Assembly (NCBI GenBank): GCA_965234325.1
Contig: OZ248407.1
Coordinates: 186,001 to 250,000 of the forward strand
DNA from: Limnohabitans kasalickyi
GTDB taxonomy: Bacteria; Pseudomonadota; Gammaproteobacteria; Burkholderiales; Burkholderiaceae_C
Reading direction: 5' to 3'
DNA length: 64,000 bases
Shown: one piece after another, positions 44,212 through 53,663 of the stretch
Layout: every line of letters starts with the position of its first letter
Position numbering within the stretch: the stretch's first letter is position 1
The notes under the pieces: model-generated
Databases searched by the model: none
Seen by the model: only the letters and a program-made list of their open reading frames with translations
What the model was told of the DNA's origin: nothing
Position numbers and translations under genes: made by a program

Positions 44212-46281
44212 TTAGCGCCGGTTCTTCGCTTCTGCTTTGGCCTCTGCTTTGGCGTCAATCTTGGCGTCGGCTTTGGCATCTGCCTTGGCTGAGGCTTTGG
44301 CGTCTGCCGCTGCTTCTTGCTCCGGCGTGTCTGATCGCTTAGGGGGCCACGGCACGCTAGCTATCGGACGTTGCTTGCCAATGGGGCGTGTGGCCTGCCC
44401 TTTTTGCACCGCCTCGATGTCCTCTTGCGAGGGGTACTGGCCCATCAACACAAAGTCAAACACGCGGCGCGCAATCGGTGCCGCGTTTTGTGCGCCAAAG
44501 CCTGCGTTTTCCACCACCATCGCCAACGCCACCTTGGGGTCGTCAGCGGGTGCAAACGCCACAAACAGCGCGTGATCGCGCATGCGCTCATCAATGGTTG
44601 CCGCGTTGTATTTCTCGTTTTGTTTGACGGTAAAGACCTGAGCCGTGCCTGTCTTACCCGCGCTGACATAAGGTGCGCCCACGAAGCTAGTGGCAGAGGT
44701 GCCCTCAATGTTGACACCGATCATGCTGCGCTTGATGATCTCTAAATTCTCGGGCGAAAACGACAGTTGCCCCACAGGCTCTTTGGCCACAGGCGTGGCG
44801 ACTTTGGTTTCGACGTCCAGCACCTCACGCACCAAATGCGGCTTCATCTTCAAACCGTTGTTGGCCACCGTGCCCATGGCATGCGCGACTTGCAACATGG
44901 TGAAACTGTTGTATCCCTGACCAATGCCAAGCGAAATGGTCTCGCCCGCATACCAACGCTGTTGATCGGGGCGTTTGTAGGTGGTGCGCTTCCACTCGGT
45001 AGAGGGCAGCACGCCGCGGGACTCGCCCAAAATATCGATGCCGGTAATTTGACCAAAACCTAAGGGCTTCATCTGCTCATACATCAGGTCCACACCCATG
45101 TCACGCGCCAACAAGTAATAGTAGGTGTCGCAAGACTCGACGATGGATTTGTACATATCCACCATGCCGTGTCCGCCTTCTTTGTCATCGCGGAACCGGT
45201 GGTTGCCGAACATGAAATAGCCAGGATCAGCGATCAGTGCTTTCTCTGTCCGCTTGCCCGTCTGGAGAGCAGCGAGGGCCATGAACGGTTTGTAGGTGGA
45301 GCCAGGTGGGTAGGTGCCACGCAAGGCACGGTTGAGCAGCGGCTTGTCGATGGACTCGTTGAGGGCTTGCCAGTTTTCAAAATCGATGCCATCGACGAAC
45401 AAATTCGGGTCAAACGTGGGCTTGCTGACAAACGCCAAAATCTCACCTGTTTTGGGGTCTAACGCCACCAACGCGCCTCGACGATTGCCGTACAAGTCTT
45501 CCACCAACTTTTGCAGCTTGATGTCGATGGACAGCACCACGCTGTTGCCGGGCACCGCTTGACTGCTGTTGAGGCGACGCACGGCGCGGCCGCCCGCCGA
45601 GGTTTCCATCTCTTGCACACCGGTGGTGCCGTGCAATTGGACCTCGTAACTTTGCTCCACACCGAGCTTGCCGATGTAGTCGGTGCCCCGGTAATTGCCT
45701 GCGTCTTCGGACTCTTCGATCTTGGCTTTTTCAGCGGTATTGATGCGCCCGATATAGCCAATCACATGACTGGCCAATTGGTTGTAGGGGTAGTTACGAA
45801 ACAAACGCGCCCGAATTTCAACGCCCGGAAAACGAAAGCGCTGCGCCGCAAATCGCGCAACTTCTTCGTCGCTCAAGCGCGTACGAATGGGCACCGATTC
45901 AAAGTTTTTGGACTCGGTCATCAGCTTTTTAAAACGCCGCTTATCGCGGCTCTGAATGTCGATCACGCCAGCCAGTTGCTCGATGACTTCTTCCAACGGG
46001 ACCACGATTTTGGATGGGGTGATCTCCAAGGTGTAAGCCGAATAGTTGGTGGCCAACACAATCCCGTTGCGATCCATGATCACGCCGCGGTTGGGAACGA
46101 TGGGGACGATGGCCGTGCGGTTGTTTTCGGCCTGCTCGCTGAGGTCGTCGTAGCGAATGACCTGCAAATAAAACAAGCGCACCACCAGCAGCAAAAACGC
46201 CAGCAAGATGAAGCCAGACACCACCACCACCCGCGATCTGAAGCGTTGCAGATCGAACTCGATGTTGCGAATCACGCTCAT
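44212..46281 (-). CDS. mrdA: Penicillin-binding protein 2
   Basis: Transpeptidase of the elongasome, cross-linking peptidoglycan for rod growth. The 689 residues contain one N-terminal membrane helix, the dimerisation domain, and the transpeptidase with SxxK in PGSTYKPF (near residue 330), SCD and KTG in SAGKTGTAQVF. The last 40 residues are a low-complexity tail of Ala, Lys, Asp and Glu (units like AKADAKAD), absent from E. coli PBP2. It is coupled to mreD by a 4-bp overlap. rodA, often next, is not downstream here. Confidence 0.95.
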   Translation of the reverse strand: MSVIRNIEFDLQRFRSRVVVVSGFILLAFLLLVVRLFYLQVIRYDDLSEQAENNRTAIVPIVPNRGVIMDRNGIVLATNYSAYTLEITPSKIVVPLEEVIEQLAGVIDIQSRDKRRFKKLMTESKNFESVPIRTRLSDEEVARFAAQRFRFPGVEIRARLFRNYPYNQLASHVIGYIGRINTAEKAKIEESEDAGNYRGTDYIGKLGVEQSYEVQLHGTTGVQEMETSAGGRAVRRLNSSQAVPGNSVVLSIDIKLQKLVEDLYGNRRGALVALDPKTGEILAFVSKPTFDPNLFVDGIDFENWQALNESIDKPLLNRALRGTYPPGSTYKPFMALAALQTGKRTEKALIADPGYFMFGNHRFRDDKEGGHGMVDMYKSIVESCDTYYYLLARDMGVDLMYEQMKPLGFGQITGIDILGESRGVLPSTEWKRTTYKRPDQQRWYAGETISLGIGQGYNSFTMLQVAHAMGTVANNGLKMKPHLVREVLDVETKVATPVAKEPVGQLSFSPENLEIIKRSMIGVNIEGTSATSFVGAPYVSAGKTGTAQVFTVKQNEKYNAATIDERMRDHALFVAFAPADDPKVALAMVVENAGFGAQNAAPIARRVFDFVLMGQYPSQEDIEAVQKGQATRPIGKQRPIASVPWPPKRSDTPEQEAAADAKASAKADAKADAKIDAKAEAKAEAKNRR

Positions 46282-46808
46282 AGCGGCCGATTGACGTCGG
46301 GGTTAGGCGCGCGGCGCTGAGGGGCGAGCAACACCACACTCACCACAGGCCACATGACGGCCTCAAGGAAGGGCGCCAAAAAGATCGCCCAGCCAGGAAA
46401 CAAAGCGCCGGACATCATGCGCACAGCCAACTCCATGGCGTGTGCCGCAGCAAAGATGGGCAGCACTTGCATGGCTTGCGAGGGCACCGTGAACCACAGC
46501 AAGCGGCGATGGATCAAGGCGGCCATGAAGCTCAACGCCGAGTAAGTCAGTGCGTGCTGACCCAACAACGAAGACTGGTGCACGTCAGTCACCAAACCAA
46601 AGAAAAATGCCACGCCAACGCCCACCATACGGGGTTGATGCACACACCAAAACACCAACGTCAAAGCCAAGAAATCGGGCACCCAAGCGGCATGGCTGAT
46701 CAAACTCATGTGCACCAACATGTTGGCCAACAGCGCCATGATCAAGGTGAACAAAATGAACAAAGGATTGGCCGGCAGCAACAGCTGGTGGCCACGCGGC
46801 ATGATCAT
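46278..46808 (-). CDS. mreD: Rod shape-determining protein MreD
   Basis: Inner-membrane component of the elongasome. The 176 residues have five to six hydrophobic helices and the conserved middle segment GVGVAFFFGLVTDVHQSSLLGQHAL. It overlaps mreC and mrdA by 4 bp each, showing tight translational coupling within the mreB-C-D-mrdA operon. Confidence 0.94.
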   Translation of the reverse strand: MIMPRGHQLLLPANPLFILFTLIMALLANMLVHMSLISHAAWVPDFLALTLVFWCVHQPRMVGVGVAFFFGLVTDVHQSSLLGQHALTYSALSFMAALIHRRLLWFTVPSQAMQVLPIFAAAHAMELAVRMMSGALFPGWAIFLAPFLEAVMWPVVSVVLLAPQRRAPNPDVNRPL

Positions 46809-47725
46809 CGGCGCCCCCCTTTGGTATTGGCAACAGGCTGAGGCTTTTCAATGGAGGGGCGCGAGGGCATTTGCGTGTTCAGCGGCTCCAACACCATCAC
46901 ATGGCGCGCGCCCTGCACGCGCCCTACAGGCTCGCACAAGATGCGGGCAAACGTCGTTTCGGCACGACGCTCCACCTTGGTCACTTTAGCCACCTGAACG
47001 CCCGCTGGGTAAATGCCATCCACGCCGCTCGTGGACAACATGTCGCCCACTTCGATGTCGGCGTTGGTGGCCATAAAGCGTAGCTCTAACAAGGGCGCTC
47101 CGCCCGATTCGCCATAAGCCACGCCACGCGCACCGGTGCGGGTGTTGAGTACGGGAATGGAATGTTCACGGTCGGTGACCAAGGTCACCTCGCTCACCAG
47201 CGGCAACACACGGGTAACTTGACCCAAGATGCCTTGCGCATCCATCACGGGTGCGCCAACTTTGATGCCATGCGTCAGCCCGCGGTCGATGATGAGCTTG
47301 CGGGTGTAGGGGTCAGCAGCGTCATACAACACCTCGGCAGCAACGCCTGTGGTGGTCAAGCGCTCGCGCAAGGCCAAGAGCTGACGCAACTGGTTGTTTT
47401 CAAGGGTAAGTTGGTCGACTTGACCCGAATGCTTTGCCTGCACCAGCAACTGCTGACGTAACTCACGCTCTGCAGCCTGCGCTGTGTCTCGCGCCTCAAA
47501 GTAACTGCCACCGTACTCCGCCAGCGCTTGCGGACGCAGCGCCAACCACTGCACCGGATAGAGCACCACCGACATCGCCGCCCGCAAAGGCTGGGTCACC
47601 CCAAATCGAACGTCAGCCACCATCAACAGCACCGACAAGGCGCTGAAGAAAAGCAGCTTCGAGACCGCAGAGGGCCCCTGTTTGAAAAAGGCGGGAGGCG
47701 GGCTGCCCAGAGTGCCCAGTGGCAC
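46805..47725 (-). CDS. mreC: Rod shape-determining protein MreC
   Basis: Periplasmic scaffold that activates PBP2. The 306 residues have an N-terminal helix, a coiled coil (around 70-110, ELRQQLLVQAKHSGQVDQL region) and two beta-barrel domains with IDRGLTHGIKVGAPVMDAQG and SGVDGIYPAGVQVAKV. It follows mreB by 4 bp. Confidence 0.95.
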   Translation of the reverse strand: MPLGTLGSPPPAFFKQGPSAVSKLLFFSALSVLLMVADVRFGVTQPLRAAMSVVLYPVQWLALRPQALAEYGGSYFEARDTAQAAERELRQQLLVQAKHSGQVDQLTLENNQLRQLLALRERLTTTGVAAEVLYDAADPYTRKLIIDRGLTHGIKVGAPVMDAQGILGQVTRVLPLVSEVTLVTDREHSIPVLNTRTGARGVAYGESGGAPLLELRFMATNADIEVGDMLSTSGVDGIYPAGVQVAKVTKVERRAETTFARILCEPVGRVQGARHVMVLEPLNTQMPSRPSIEKPQPVANTKGGRR

Positions 47726-47729
47726 GGAA

Positions 47730-48773
47730 TTACTCGCTTGTGAAGATGGAGCCTAAACGCTCCATGCGCTCCAGCGCCAGACCGCAACCGCGCACCACGC
47801 AAGTCAACGGGTCTTCGGCCACCAAAACAGGCAAACCTGTTTCTTCAGCCAACAAACGGTCGAGGTCACGCAACAACGCGCCACCGCCGGTGAGCATCAT
47901 GCCGCGCTCGGCAATGTCTGCGCCCAACTCGGGAGGGGTTTGCTCCAACGCGTTTTTCACGGCGGAGACGATGTTGTTCAGCGGGTCGGTCAAGGCTTCC
48001 AAGATTTCGTTGGACGAGATCGTGAACGAGCGTGGCACACCTTCAGAAAGGTTGCGACCTTTGACTTCCATTTCCTTGACTTCGGAGCCAGGAAAAGCAG
48101 AACCGATTTTTTTCTTGATCGCTTCAGCCGTGGGCTCACCGATCAACATGCCGTAGTTGCGGCGGATGTAATTGATGATGGCTTCGTCAAACTTGTCGCC
48201 ACCCACGCGCACGCTGCCTTTATAGACCATTCCGCCCAAAGAGATGACGCCCACTTCGGTGGTACCGCCACCGATGTCGACCACCATCGAGCCCGACGCT
48301 TCCGACACAGGCAAGCCCGCACCGATCGCCGCGGCCATGGGCTCTTCGATCAAAAACACTTCTGATGCGCCAGCGCCCAAGGCGGATTCGCGAATCGCGC
48401 GACGCTCCACTTGGGTCGAACCACAAGGCACACAAATGATGATGCGTGGGCTGGGCTTTAACACCGAGCGGGGGTGCACCATCTTGATGAACTGCTTGAG
48501 CATTTGCTCGGTCACCGTGAAGTCGGCGATCACGCCGTCTTTCATGGGGCGAATGGCTTCGATGTTGCCGGGCACTTTGCCCAACATGGCCTTGGCTTCA
48601 TGGCCCACGGCTTGGATGGTTTTTTTGCCTTGAGGGCCGCCTTCGTGGCGAATCGAGACCACAGAAGGCTCGTCCAACACGATGCCTTTGTCACGCACGT
48701 AAATCAGGGTGTTGGCGGTACCTAAGTCAATCGCCAAGTCGGTGGAGAAATACCGACGAAAAGATCCAAACAT
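47730..48773 (-). CDS. mreB: Actin-like cell-shape protein MreB
   Basis: Filament-forming ATPase directing lateral wall synthesis. The ATG at 48771-48773 (MFGSFRRYFSTDLAIDLG) gives 347 residues, the family norm; the longer frame to 48863 is discarded. The nucleotide-binding motifs DLGTANTLIYVRDKGIV and VVDIGGGTTEVGVISLGG are present. It is divergent from gatC, with 137 bp between starts. Confidence 0.97.
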   Translation of the reverse strand: MFGSFRRYFSTDLAIDLGTANTLIYVRDKGIVLDEPSVVSIRHEGGPQGKKTIQAVGHEAKAMLGKVPGNIEAIRPMKDGVIADFTVTEQMLKQFIKMVHPRSVLKPSPRIIICVPCGSTQVERRAIRESALGAGASEVFLIEEPMAAAIGAGLPVSEASGSMVVDIGGGTTEVGVISLGGMVYKGSVRVGGDKFDEAIINYIRRNYGMLIGEPTAEAIKKKIGSAFPGSEVKEMEVKGRNLSEGVPRSFTISSNEILEALTDPLNNIVSAVKNALEQTPPELGADIAERGMMLTGGGALLRDLDRLLAEETGLPVLVAEDPLTCVVRGCGLALERMERLGSIFTSE

Positions 48774-48910
48774 CACTGTCCTCTCTGGCCTTGACGAAAT
48801 CGTCAAAGCACCATATTGCGGGGTGGTCGCGAGCGCGAGCACAAAGGCGGGATAATACCGCATCGCCCGTAAATCATGGGTTTTTTGCTTAAGTTACCGC
48901 CCCACCACCT

Positions 48911-49216
48911 ATGTCCCTGAACGACCAAGACATCAGCCGCATCGCCAATTTGGCCCGGCTTGAGCTGCAGCCTGACGAACAAGCCCGCATGCTGAGCAAA
49001 ATTAACGACTTTTTCGGCATCGTCGCGCAAATCAGCGCGGTCGACACCACAGGCATCGTGCCCATGGCTCACCCCGTAGACGCCATGCAAGGCGCCCACA
49101 TCGAGCTGCGCCTGCGCCCGGACGTGGCCAGCGAGCCCAACCAACGCGACCTGAACCAACGCAGCGCCCCCGCCGTGGAGCGTGGTTTGTTCTTGGTTCC
49201 CAAAGTGATTGAGTGA
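48911..49216 (+). CDS. gatC: Asp/Glu-tRNA amidotransferase subunit C
   Basis: Small subunit that stabilises the GatA-GatB interface. The 101 residues contain RIANLARLELQPDEQARML and the C-terminal DVASEPNQRDLNQRSAPAVE. It is the first gene of gatCAB, needed for Gln-tRNA(Gln) and possibly Asn-tRNA(Asn) by transamidation. Confidence 0.94.
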   Translation: MSLNDQDISRIANLARLELQPDEQARMLSKINDFFGIVAQISAVDTTGIVPMAHPVDAMQGAHIELRLRPDVASEPNQRDLNQRSAPAVERGLFLVPKVIE

Positions 49217-49226
49217 GGCCTTTCGC

Positions 49227-50708
49227 ATGACACATTTGCATGACATGGGCGTAGCCCAACTGGCCCAAGCCCTCCAAACCAAACAAGCCAGCGCCGTCGA
49301 GGTCGCCACAGCTTTTCTGGCGCGCACCGGCGGTAACCCACACAACGCGTATTTAGACATCGACAGCGAAGTCACCCTGGCCCAAGCCCAAGCGAGTGAT
49401 GCCCGCATTGCCGCAGGCACAGCAGGCCCGTTGGAAGGCGTGCCCATTGCGCACAAAGACGTGTTCGTCACCCGCGATTTCGCCACCACCGCTGGCTCCA
49501 AAATTTTGAGCGGGTACCGCTCGCCTTTTGACGCCACCGTGGTGCAAAAACTCGGCGCTGGCGTGAACGGCCAAAGCGGCGCGGGCATGGTGACTTTGGG
49601 CAAGGTCAATTGCGACGAGTTCGCCATGGGCTCTGCCAACGAAAACTCTGCCTACGGCGCAGTGACCAACCCGTGGGACACCTCGCGTGTGCCTGGCGGT
49701 TCATCAGGCGGCAGTGCTGCCGCTGTGGCCGCACGTTTGGCACCGGCTGCAACCGGAACGGACACGGGCGGCTCGATTCGCCAACCCGCCAGTTTTTGCG
49801 GCATCACCGGCATCAAACCCACCTATGGCCGAGCCAGCCGTTACGGCATGATTGCCTACGCGTCTAGCCTCGACCAAGCCGGCCCCATGGCGCGCTCTGC
49901 AGAAGACTGCGCGTTGTTGCTGTCTGCCATGTGCGGTGCAGACTTGGACCGTGATTCCACGTCACTCGACGTGCCTGCTGAAAACTTCTCGGCCAAGTTG
50001 GGCGACAGCTTGGCGGGCCTGCGCATTGGCATCCCCAAAGAATTTTTTGGCGAAGGCCTCGCCGCCGACGTGCGCACCGTGATTGACGCAGCGCTCAAAA
50101 CCTTGGAGAACCAAGGTGCCAAGCTTGTGCCCATCACGCTGCCCCGCACTGAGCTGGCCATTCCCGTGTACTACATCATCGCGCCCGCCGAAGCCAGTTC
50201 GAACCTGAGCCGCTTTGATGGCGTGAAGTTTGGCCACCGCGCCAAGGACTACACAGACCTCGTGAGCATGTACAAAAAGACCCGCGCCGAGGGATTTGGC
50301 GAAGAGGTCAAACGCCGCATCATGACTGGCGCCTATGTGTTGAGCCACGGCTACTACGACGCGTACTACCTACAAGCCCAAAAAATTCGCCGCATGATTG
50401 CGGACGACTTTCAACGCGCGTTTGCCGAGTGCGATGTGATCGCCGGCCCCGTCGCCCCCACCGTCGCGTGGAAACTGGGCAACAACGCCAGCGACCCGTT
50501 GGCCGACTACTTGGCCGACATCTTCACCCTGCCTGCTTCACTCGCTGGTTTGCCAGGCATGAGCGTGCCCGTCGGATTTGGCGAAAGCAAGATGCCCGTG
50601 GGCATGCAGCTCATCGGCAACTATTTGCAAGAAGCACGTTTGCTCAACGTGGCGCACCAGTACCAACTGAACACCGATTTCCATAACGCCAAGCCGGAGG
50701 GCGTTTAA
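49227..50708 (+). CDS. gatA: Asp/Glu-tRNA amidotransferase subunit A
   Basis: Amidase that releases ammonia from glutamine for tRNA transamidation. The ATG at 49227 with GAGG 8 nt upstream is preferred over an in-frame TTG at 49209. The 493 residues show the amidase triad: Lys77 in AHKDVF, cis-Ser159 in GGSSGGSA and nucleophile Ser183 in DTGGSIRQPA. It starts 10 bp after gatC and ends directly before gatB. Confidence 0.96.
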   Translation: MTHLHDMGVAQLAQALQTKQASAVEVATAFLARTGGNPHNAYLDIDSEVTLAQAQASDARIAAGTAGPLEGVPIAHKDVFVTRDFATTAGSKILSGYRSPFDATVVQKLGAGVNGQSGAGMVTLGKVNCDEFAMGSANENSAYGAVTNPWDTSRVPGGSSGGSAAAVAARLAPAATGTDTGGSIRQPASFCGITGIKPTYGRASRYGMIAYASSLDQAGPMARSAEDCALLLSAMCGADLDRDSTSLDVPAENFSAKLGDSLAGLRIGIPKEFFGEGLAADVRTVIDAALKTLENQGAKLVPITLPRTELAIPVYYIIAPAEASSNLSRFDGVKFGHRAKDYTDLVSMYKKTRAEGFGEEVKRRIMTGAYVLSHGYYDAYYLQAQKIRRMIADDFQRAFAECDVIAGPVAPTVAWKLGNNASDPLADYLADIFTLPASLAGLPGMSVPVGFGESKMPVGMQLIGNYLQEARLLNVAHQYQLNTDFHNAKPEGV

Positions 50709-52166
50709 ATGACTGCACCCAAATTAGTCCAAGGCTACGAAGTCGTCATCGGCTTCGAAACCCACGCCCAGCTCTCCACCAAGAGCAAAATTTTCAGCCG
50801 CGCCTCGGTGGCGTTTGGTGCTGAGCCCAACACACAAGCCTGCGCGGTAGACATGGCCCTGCCCGGCACCTTGCCCGTGATGAACATGGGTGCTGTGGAA
50901 CGCGCGATTGAGTTTGGCTTGGGCGTCAACGCGCACATTGCCGAGCGCAGCATATTTGCGCGCAAAAACTACTTCTACCCCGACCTGCCCAAGGGCTACC
51001 AAATCAGCCAGTTTGAAATTCCGGTGGTGCAAGGTGGCGAGGTGTCGTTCTTCTTGGAAGTCGGCAAAGAAACCGTGCACAAAACCGTGCGCTTAGAGCG
51101 TGCCCACCTTGAAGAAGATGCAGGCAAATCGCTGCATGAAGACTTCATAGGTCAAAGCGGCATTGACCTCAACCGCGCAGGTACGCCCCTGCTCGAAATC
51201 GTCACCCAGCCCGACATGCGCAGCAGCGAAGAAGCCGTGGCTTATGCCAGAGAGCTGCACAAAATCGTGACCTGGATTGGCATTTGCGACGGCAACATGC
51301 AAGAGGGCTCGTTCCGCTGCGACGCCAACGTGTCGGTGCGCAAGCCAGGCGCACCGTTGGGCACCCGCCGAGAAATCAAAAACTTGAACAGCTTTAAGTT
51401 CATGCAGCAGGCCATCGACTATGAAGTGCGTTGGCAAATCGACCAAATCGAAGACGGCCACGCCATCCAACAAGCCACGGTGTTGTTTGACCCCGACACC
51501 GGCGAGACCCGTGCCATGCGCACCAAGGAAGACGCCGCCGACTACCGCTACTTCCCCGACCCAGACCTGCCACCACTGGTGATTGGCCGCGACTGGGTAG
51601 CGCGTGTGAAAAGCGAGATGGCCGAGCTGCCCCGAGTGATGGCAGAGCGCTTCGTCAAAGAGTACGCCCTTCCCGAGTACGACGCCACGCAACTGACCCA
51701 AAGCAAGGCCACAGCGGCCTACTTTGAAGCCGCCGCCAAAGCATGTGGCCAAGCCAAACTGGCCAGCAATTGGATCATGGGCGAGGTGTCACGCCGCCTG
51801 AACGCCAGCGAAATGGCGATTGAGCAAGCGCCTGTGAGCGCAGCTCAACTGGCCGCACTGATTGGCCGCATCAGCGACAACACCATCAGCAACAATGCTG
51901 CGCGCCAAGTGTTTGATGCGTTGTGGTCTGAAGGTGGCGAGGTCGACGCCGTCATCGAAGCCAAAGGCCTCAAACAGATGAACGACACCGGCGAGCTGGA
52001 AAAGATCATCGACGACGTGCTGGCCGCCAATCCCAAGAACGTGGAAGAGTTCAAGGCTGGCAACGCCAAGGCGCTGAATGGTTTGGTTGGCCCGATCATG
52101 AAAGCCAGTAAGGGCAAGGCCAACCCCGCCCAAGTCAACGCGCTGTTGATGAAAAAACTGGGGTAA
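50709..52166 (+). CDS. gatB: Asp/Glu-tRNA amidotransferase subunit B
   Basis: Kinase-like subunit that activates misacylated Glu-tRNA(Gln) or Asp-tRNA(Asn). The 485 residues contain GFETHAQLSTKSKIFS, YFYPDLPKGYQISQ and the YqeY-like tail domain near the C-terminus. It directly follows gatA. The YitT gene downstream is in the same reading frame, separated by the TAA stop but without an ATG. Confidence 0.96.
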   Translation: MTAPKLVQGYEVVIGFETHAQLSTKSKIFSRASVAFGAEPNTQACAVDMALPGTLPVMNMGAVERAIEFGLGVNAHIAERSIFARKNYFYPDLPKGYQISQFEIPVVQGGEVSFFLEVGKETVHKTVRLERAHLEEDAGKSLHEDFIGQSGIDLNRAGTPLLEIVTQPDMRSSEEAVAYARELHKIVTWIGICDGNMQEGSFRCDANVSVRKPGAPLGTRREIKNLNSFKFMQQAIDYEVRWQIDQIEDGHAIQQATVLFDPDTGETRAMRTKEDAADYRYFPDPDLPPLVIGRDWVARVKSEMAELPRVMAERFVKEYALPEYDATQLTQSKATAAYFEAAAKACGQAKLASNWIMGEVSRRLNASEMAIEQAPVSAAQLAALIGRISDNTISNNAARQVFDALWSEGGEVDAVIEAKGLKQMNDTGELEKIIDDVLAANPKNVEEFKAGNAKALNGLVGPIMKASKGKANPAQVNALLMKKLG

Positions 52167-52169
52167 GCC

Positions 52170-52796
52170 ATCGCTGACGAACTGCTCACGCCTACCCCAG
52201 CGCCCGCCCCGCACAGCCTGCTGGAAGACATCCAAGGCCTGCTCACTGGCTGCCTGTTTGTCGCTCTGGGGGTGTGCATGTTCCGCGAGGCAGGTCTGTT
52301 CACGGGCGGCACCACGGGGGTGGCTTTTTTGGCGCATTACCTACTGGGCTACCCGCTGGGCACCGTGCTGTTTGTCATCAACCTGCCGTTTTATGTGTTT
52401 GGATGGCGCAAGCTCGGCCACCTCTTCACCGTCAAAACATTTGCCGCCGTGGGCCTGCTGTCTGCCTATGTGGAATTGCTGCCGCAGTGGATTGGCTTTG
52501 AGCACCTCAACCCCGTCTTTGCCGCCGTCATGGCGGGCTTGCTGGCGGGCACGGGCATTTTGATTTTGATCCGTCACGGCGCCAGCCTTGGCGGCGTGAC
52601 CATCATGGCCATCTACTTTCAAAAGACACGCGGCTGGCGTGCGGGCAACGTGCAAATGGCGGTTGACTTTGTGATCTTGCTTGCCGCCTTTGCCGTTTCT
52701 GATGTTCAAAAAGCGCTGCTCTCACTCCTTGGCGCTGTGGCCTTGAACGTGGTGATTGGCGTCAATCACCGCACCGACCGTTACTACGGGGTTTGA
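52170..52796 (+). CDS. YitT-family membrane protein, start codon unclear
   Basis: Membrane protein with about five hydrophobic helices and the family motif GGTTGVAFLAHYLLGYPLG; function unknown. The family N-terminus (SLLEDIQGLLTGCLFVALGV) is encoded upstream of the first usual start codon, a GTG at 52272 which would remove the first helix. The frame is open back to the gatB stop and contains no ATG, GTG or TTG. The best guess is ATC at 52170, with GGGG 5-9 nt upstream (about 208 residues); CTG at 52182 is another. Either a rare start is used, a point mutation has hit the start, or the base call is wrong. Confidence 0.7.
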   Translation: MADELLTPTPAPAPHSLLEDIQGLLTGCLFVALGVCMFREAGLFTGGTTGVAFLAHYLLGYPLGTVLFVINLPFYVFGWRKLGHLFTVKTFAAVGLLSAYVELLPQWIGFEHLNPVFAAVMAGLLAGTGILILIRHGASLGGVTIMAIYFQKTRGWRAGNVQMAVDFVILLAAFAVSDVQKALLSLLGAVALNVVIGVNHRTDRYYGV

Positions 52797-52801
52797 ACAC
52801 C

Positions 52802-53020
52802 ATGACTCAAACCACCTTGATCCTTGTGCCCGGCCTGATGTGCGACGACACCTCATGGGGCCCAGTCCTACCCGCTTTATCGGCCCACATGCCGTGCCGC
52901 GTGGTGTCGCACGGCAACGCCGACTCGCTGGTCGCGATGGCGCATATCTTCGCAACCGCTCCTGCTCAATTCAACTTAGCGGGCCACTCAATGGGCGGAC
53001 GCGTTGGTGTCGACACATGA
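52802..53020 (+). pseudogene. Truncated first copy of the alpha/beta hydrolase gene
   Basis: The first roughly 65 codons match the full gene at 54966 closely, including an identical 44-nt block (52889-52932 equals 55053-55096). The match ends just after the nucleophile elbow GHSMGGRV, and the frame stops seven codons later. The lid and the acid/histidine part of the triad are missing, so it cannot be an active hydrolase. It begins 5 bp after the YitT stop, probably the original location of the gene, and is in direct orientation with the full copy. Confidence 0.85.
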
Positions 53021-53041
53021 AGCAGAACAACCCTATGTCGC

Positions 53042-53314
53042 TCAATGGCTGTGCAACTTCTCTTGCAACCACACCTTAATGAGTGACTGATAGGGCACAT
53101 CCCGCGCATTGGCTGCAACCTTGATGCTGTCGAGCAAGTGCTGGGGCAGACGCAACGAAATGGTTTTGGTCGTTGGTCGCAAGTTGGGCAGTTTCACCTT
53201 TTGCGCTTTTGTCCAGTCCACATGCGTGGTGGAGTCATGTGATTCCCAATAGGCGCGTTCTTGCGCCTCGGTCTGAAACTTGGGGATGGATTGTTTAGCT
53301 GTCTGCTTGTTCAT
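53042..53314 (-). CDS. CopG-type (BrnA-like) antitoxin of a BrnT system
   Basis: Ribbon-helix-helix antitoxin of 90 residues. The N-terminal part FQTEAQERAYWESHDSTTH then VDWTKAQKVKLPNLRP and the C-terminal TKTISLRLPQHLLDSIKVAA match the CopG/COG5304 antitoxins that pair with BrnT. The ATG at 53312-53314 has AGGAG 10 nt upstream inside brnT; a GTG at 53318-53320 is the alternative. It overlaps the toxin gene, in the toxin-first order usual for brnTA. Confidence 0.9.
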   Translation of the reverse strand: MNKQTAKQSIPKFQTEAQERAYWESHDSTTHVDWTKAQKVKLPNLRPTTKTISLRLPQHLLDSIKVAANARDVPYQSLIKVWLQEKLHSH

Positions 53315-53597
53315 AAACACTGCGCTCCTTTCTGTGCATGTCTCGAGCCGAAATCACGCGGATCAATTCTCCGGAGCGGCGCAAGGTGAAAGTGATGTGC
53401 AATTGCCGCCCATCATCTGTTTGGCCCAGTGCATGAAGCCGCACCTCGCTTAGGCTGTGCGCCACATCGTCCAGCAAAAGCAGCGGGGTATTGAAGAACA
53501 CCTGCTCGGCCTCGGCCATGCTGACCCCGTGCTTGTCGTTCTTGCGTTCGTTGCCCGCATCCCACTCAAAGCCGACGATGGTGGAAAGATCAATCAT
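53295..53597 (-). CDS. brnT: BrnT-family ribonuclease toxin
   Basis: RelE-fold toxin of 100 residues. Family signatures are FEWDAGNERKNDKHGVSMAE and the terminal RVISARDMHRKERSVYE. The ATG at 53595-53597 has no Shine-Dalgarno; an extended -10 TGGTAATAT ends 7 nt before it, so the mRNA is likely leaderless. It lies 66 bp downstream of fic on the same strand. Key residues look intact. Confidence 0.92.
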   Translation of the reverse strand: MIDLSTIVGFEWDAGNERKNDKHGVSMAEAEQVFFNTPLLLLDDVAHSLSEVRLHALGQTDDGRQLHITFTLRRSGELIRVISARDMHRKERSVYEQADS

Positions 53598-53604
53598 GGC
53601 TTGT

Positions 53605-53613
53605 ATATTACCA
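53605..53613 (-). promoter_or_regulatory. Candidate extended -10 of brnT
   Basis: Minus-strand TGG-TAATAT, 7 nt before the brnT ATG, with no recognisable -35. The position implies transcription starting at or next to the start codon. Confidence 0.4.
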
Positions 53614-53663
53614 TCATGTACAGAATAGGCCGCATCTCAGCACTGATCGCGCTCACAGGCCTG

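Noticed and set aside
52802..53020. Short ORF as an independent small hydrolase gene
   Set aside because: It stops just after the nucleophile elbow and lacks the rest of the fold; the near-identical full gene lies 2 kb away.
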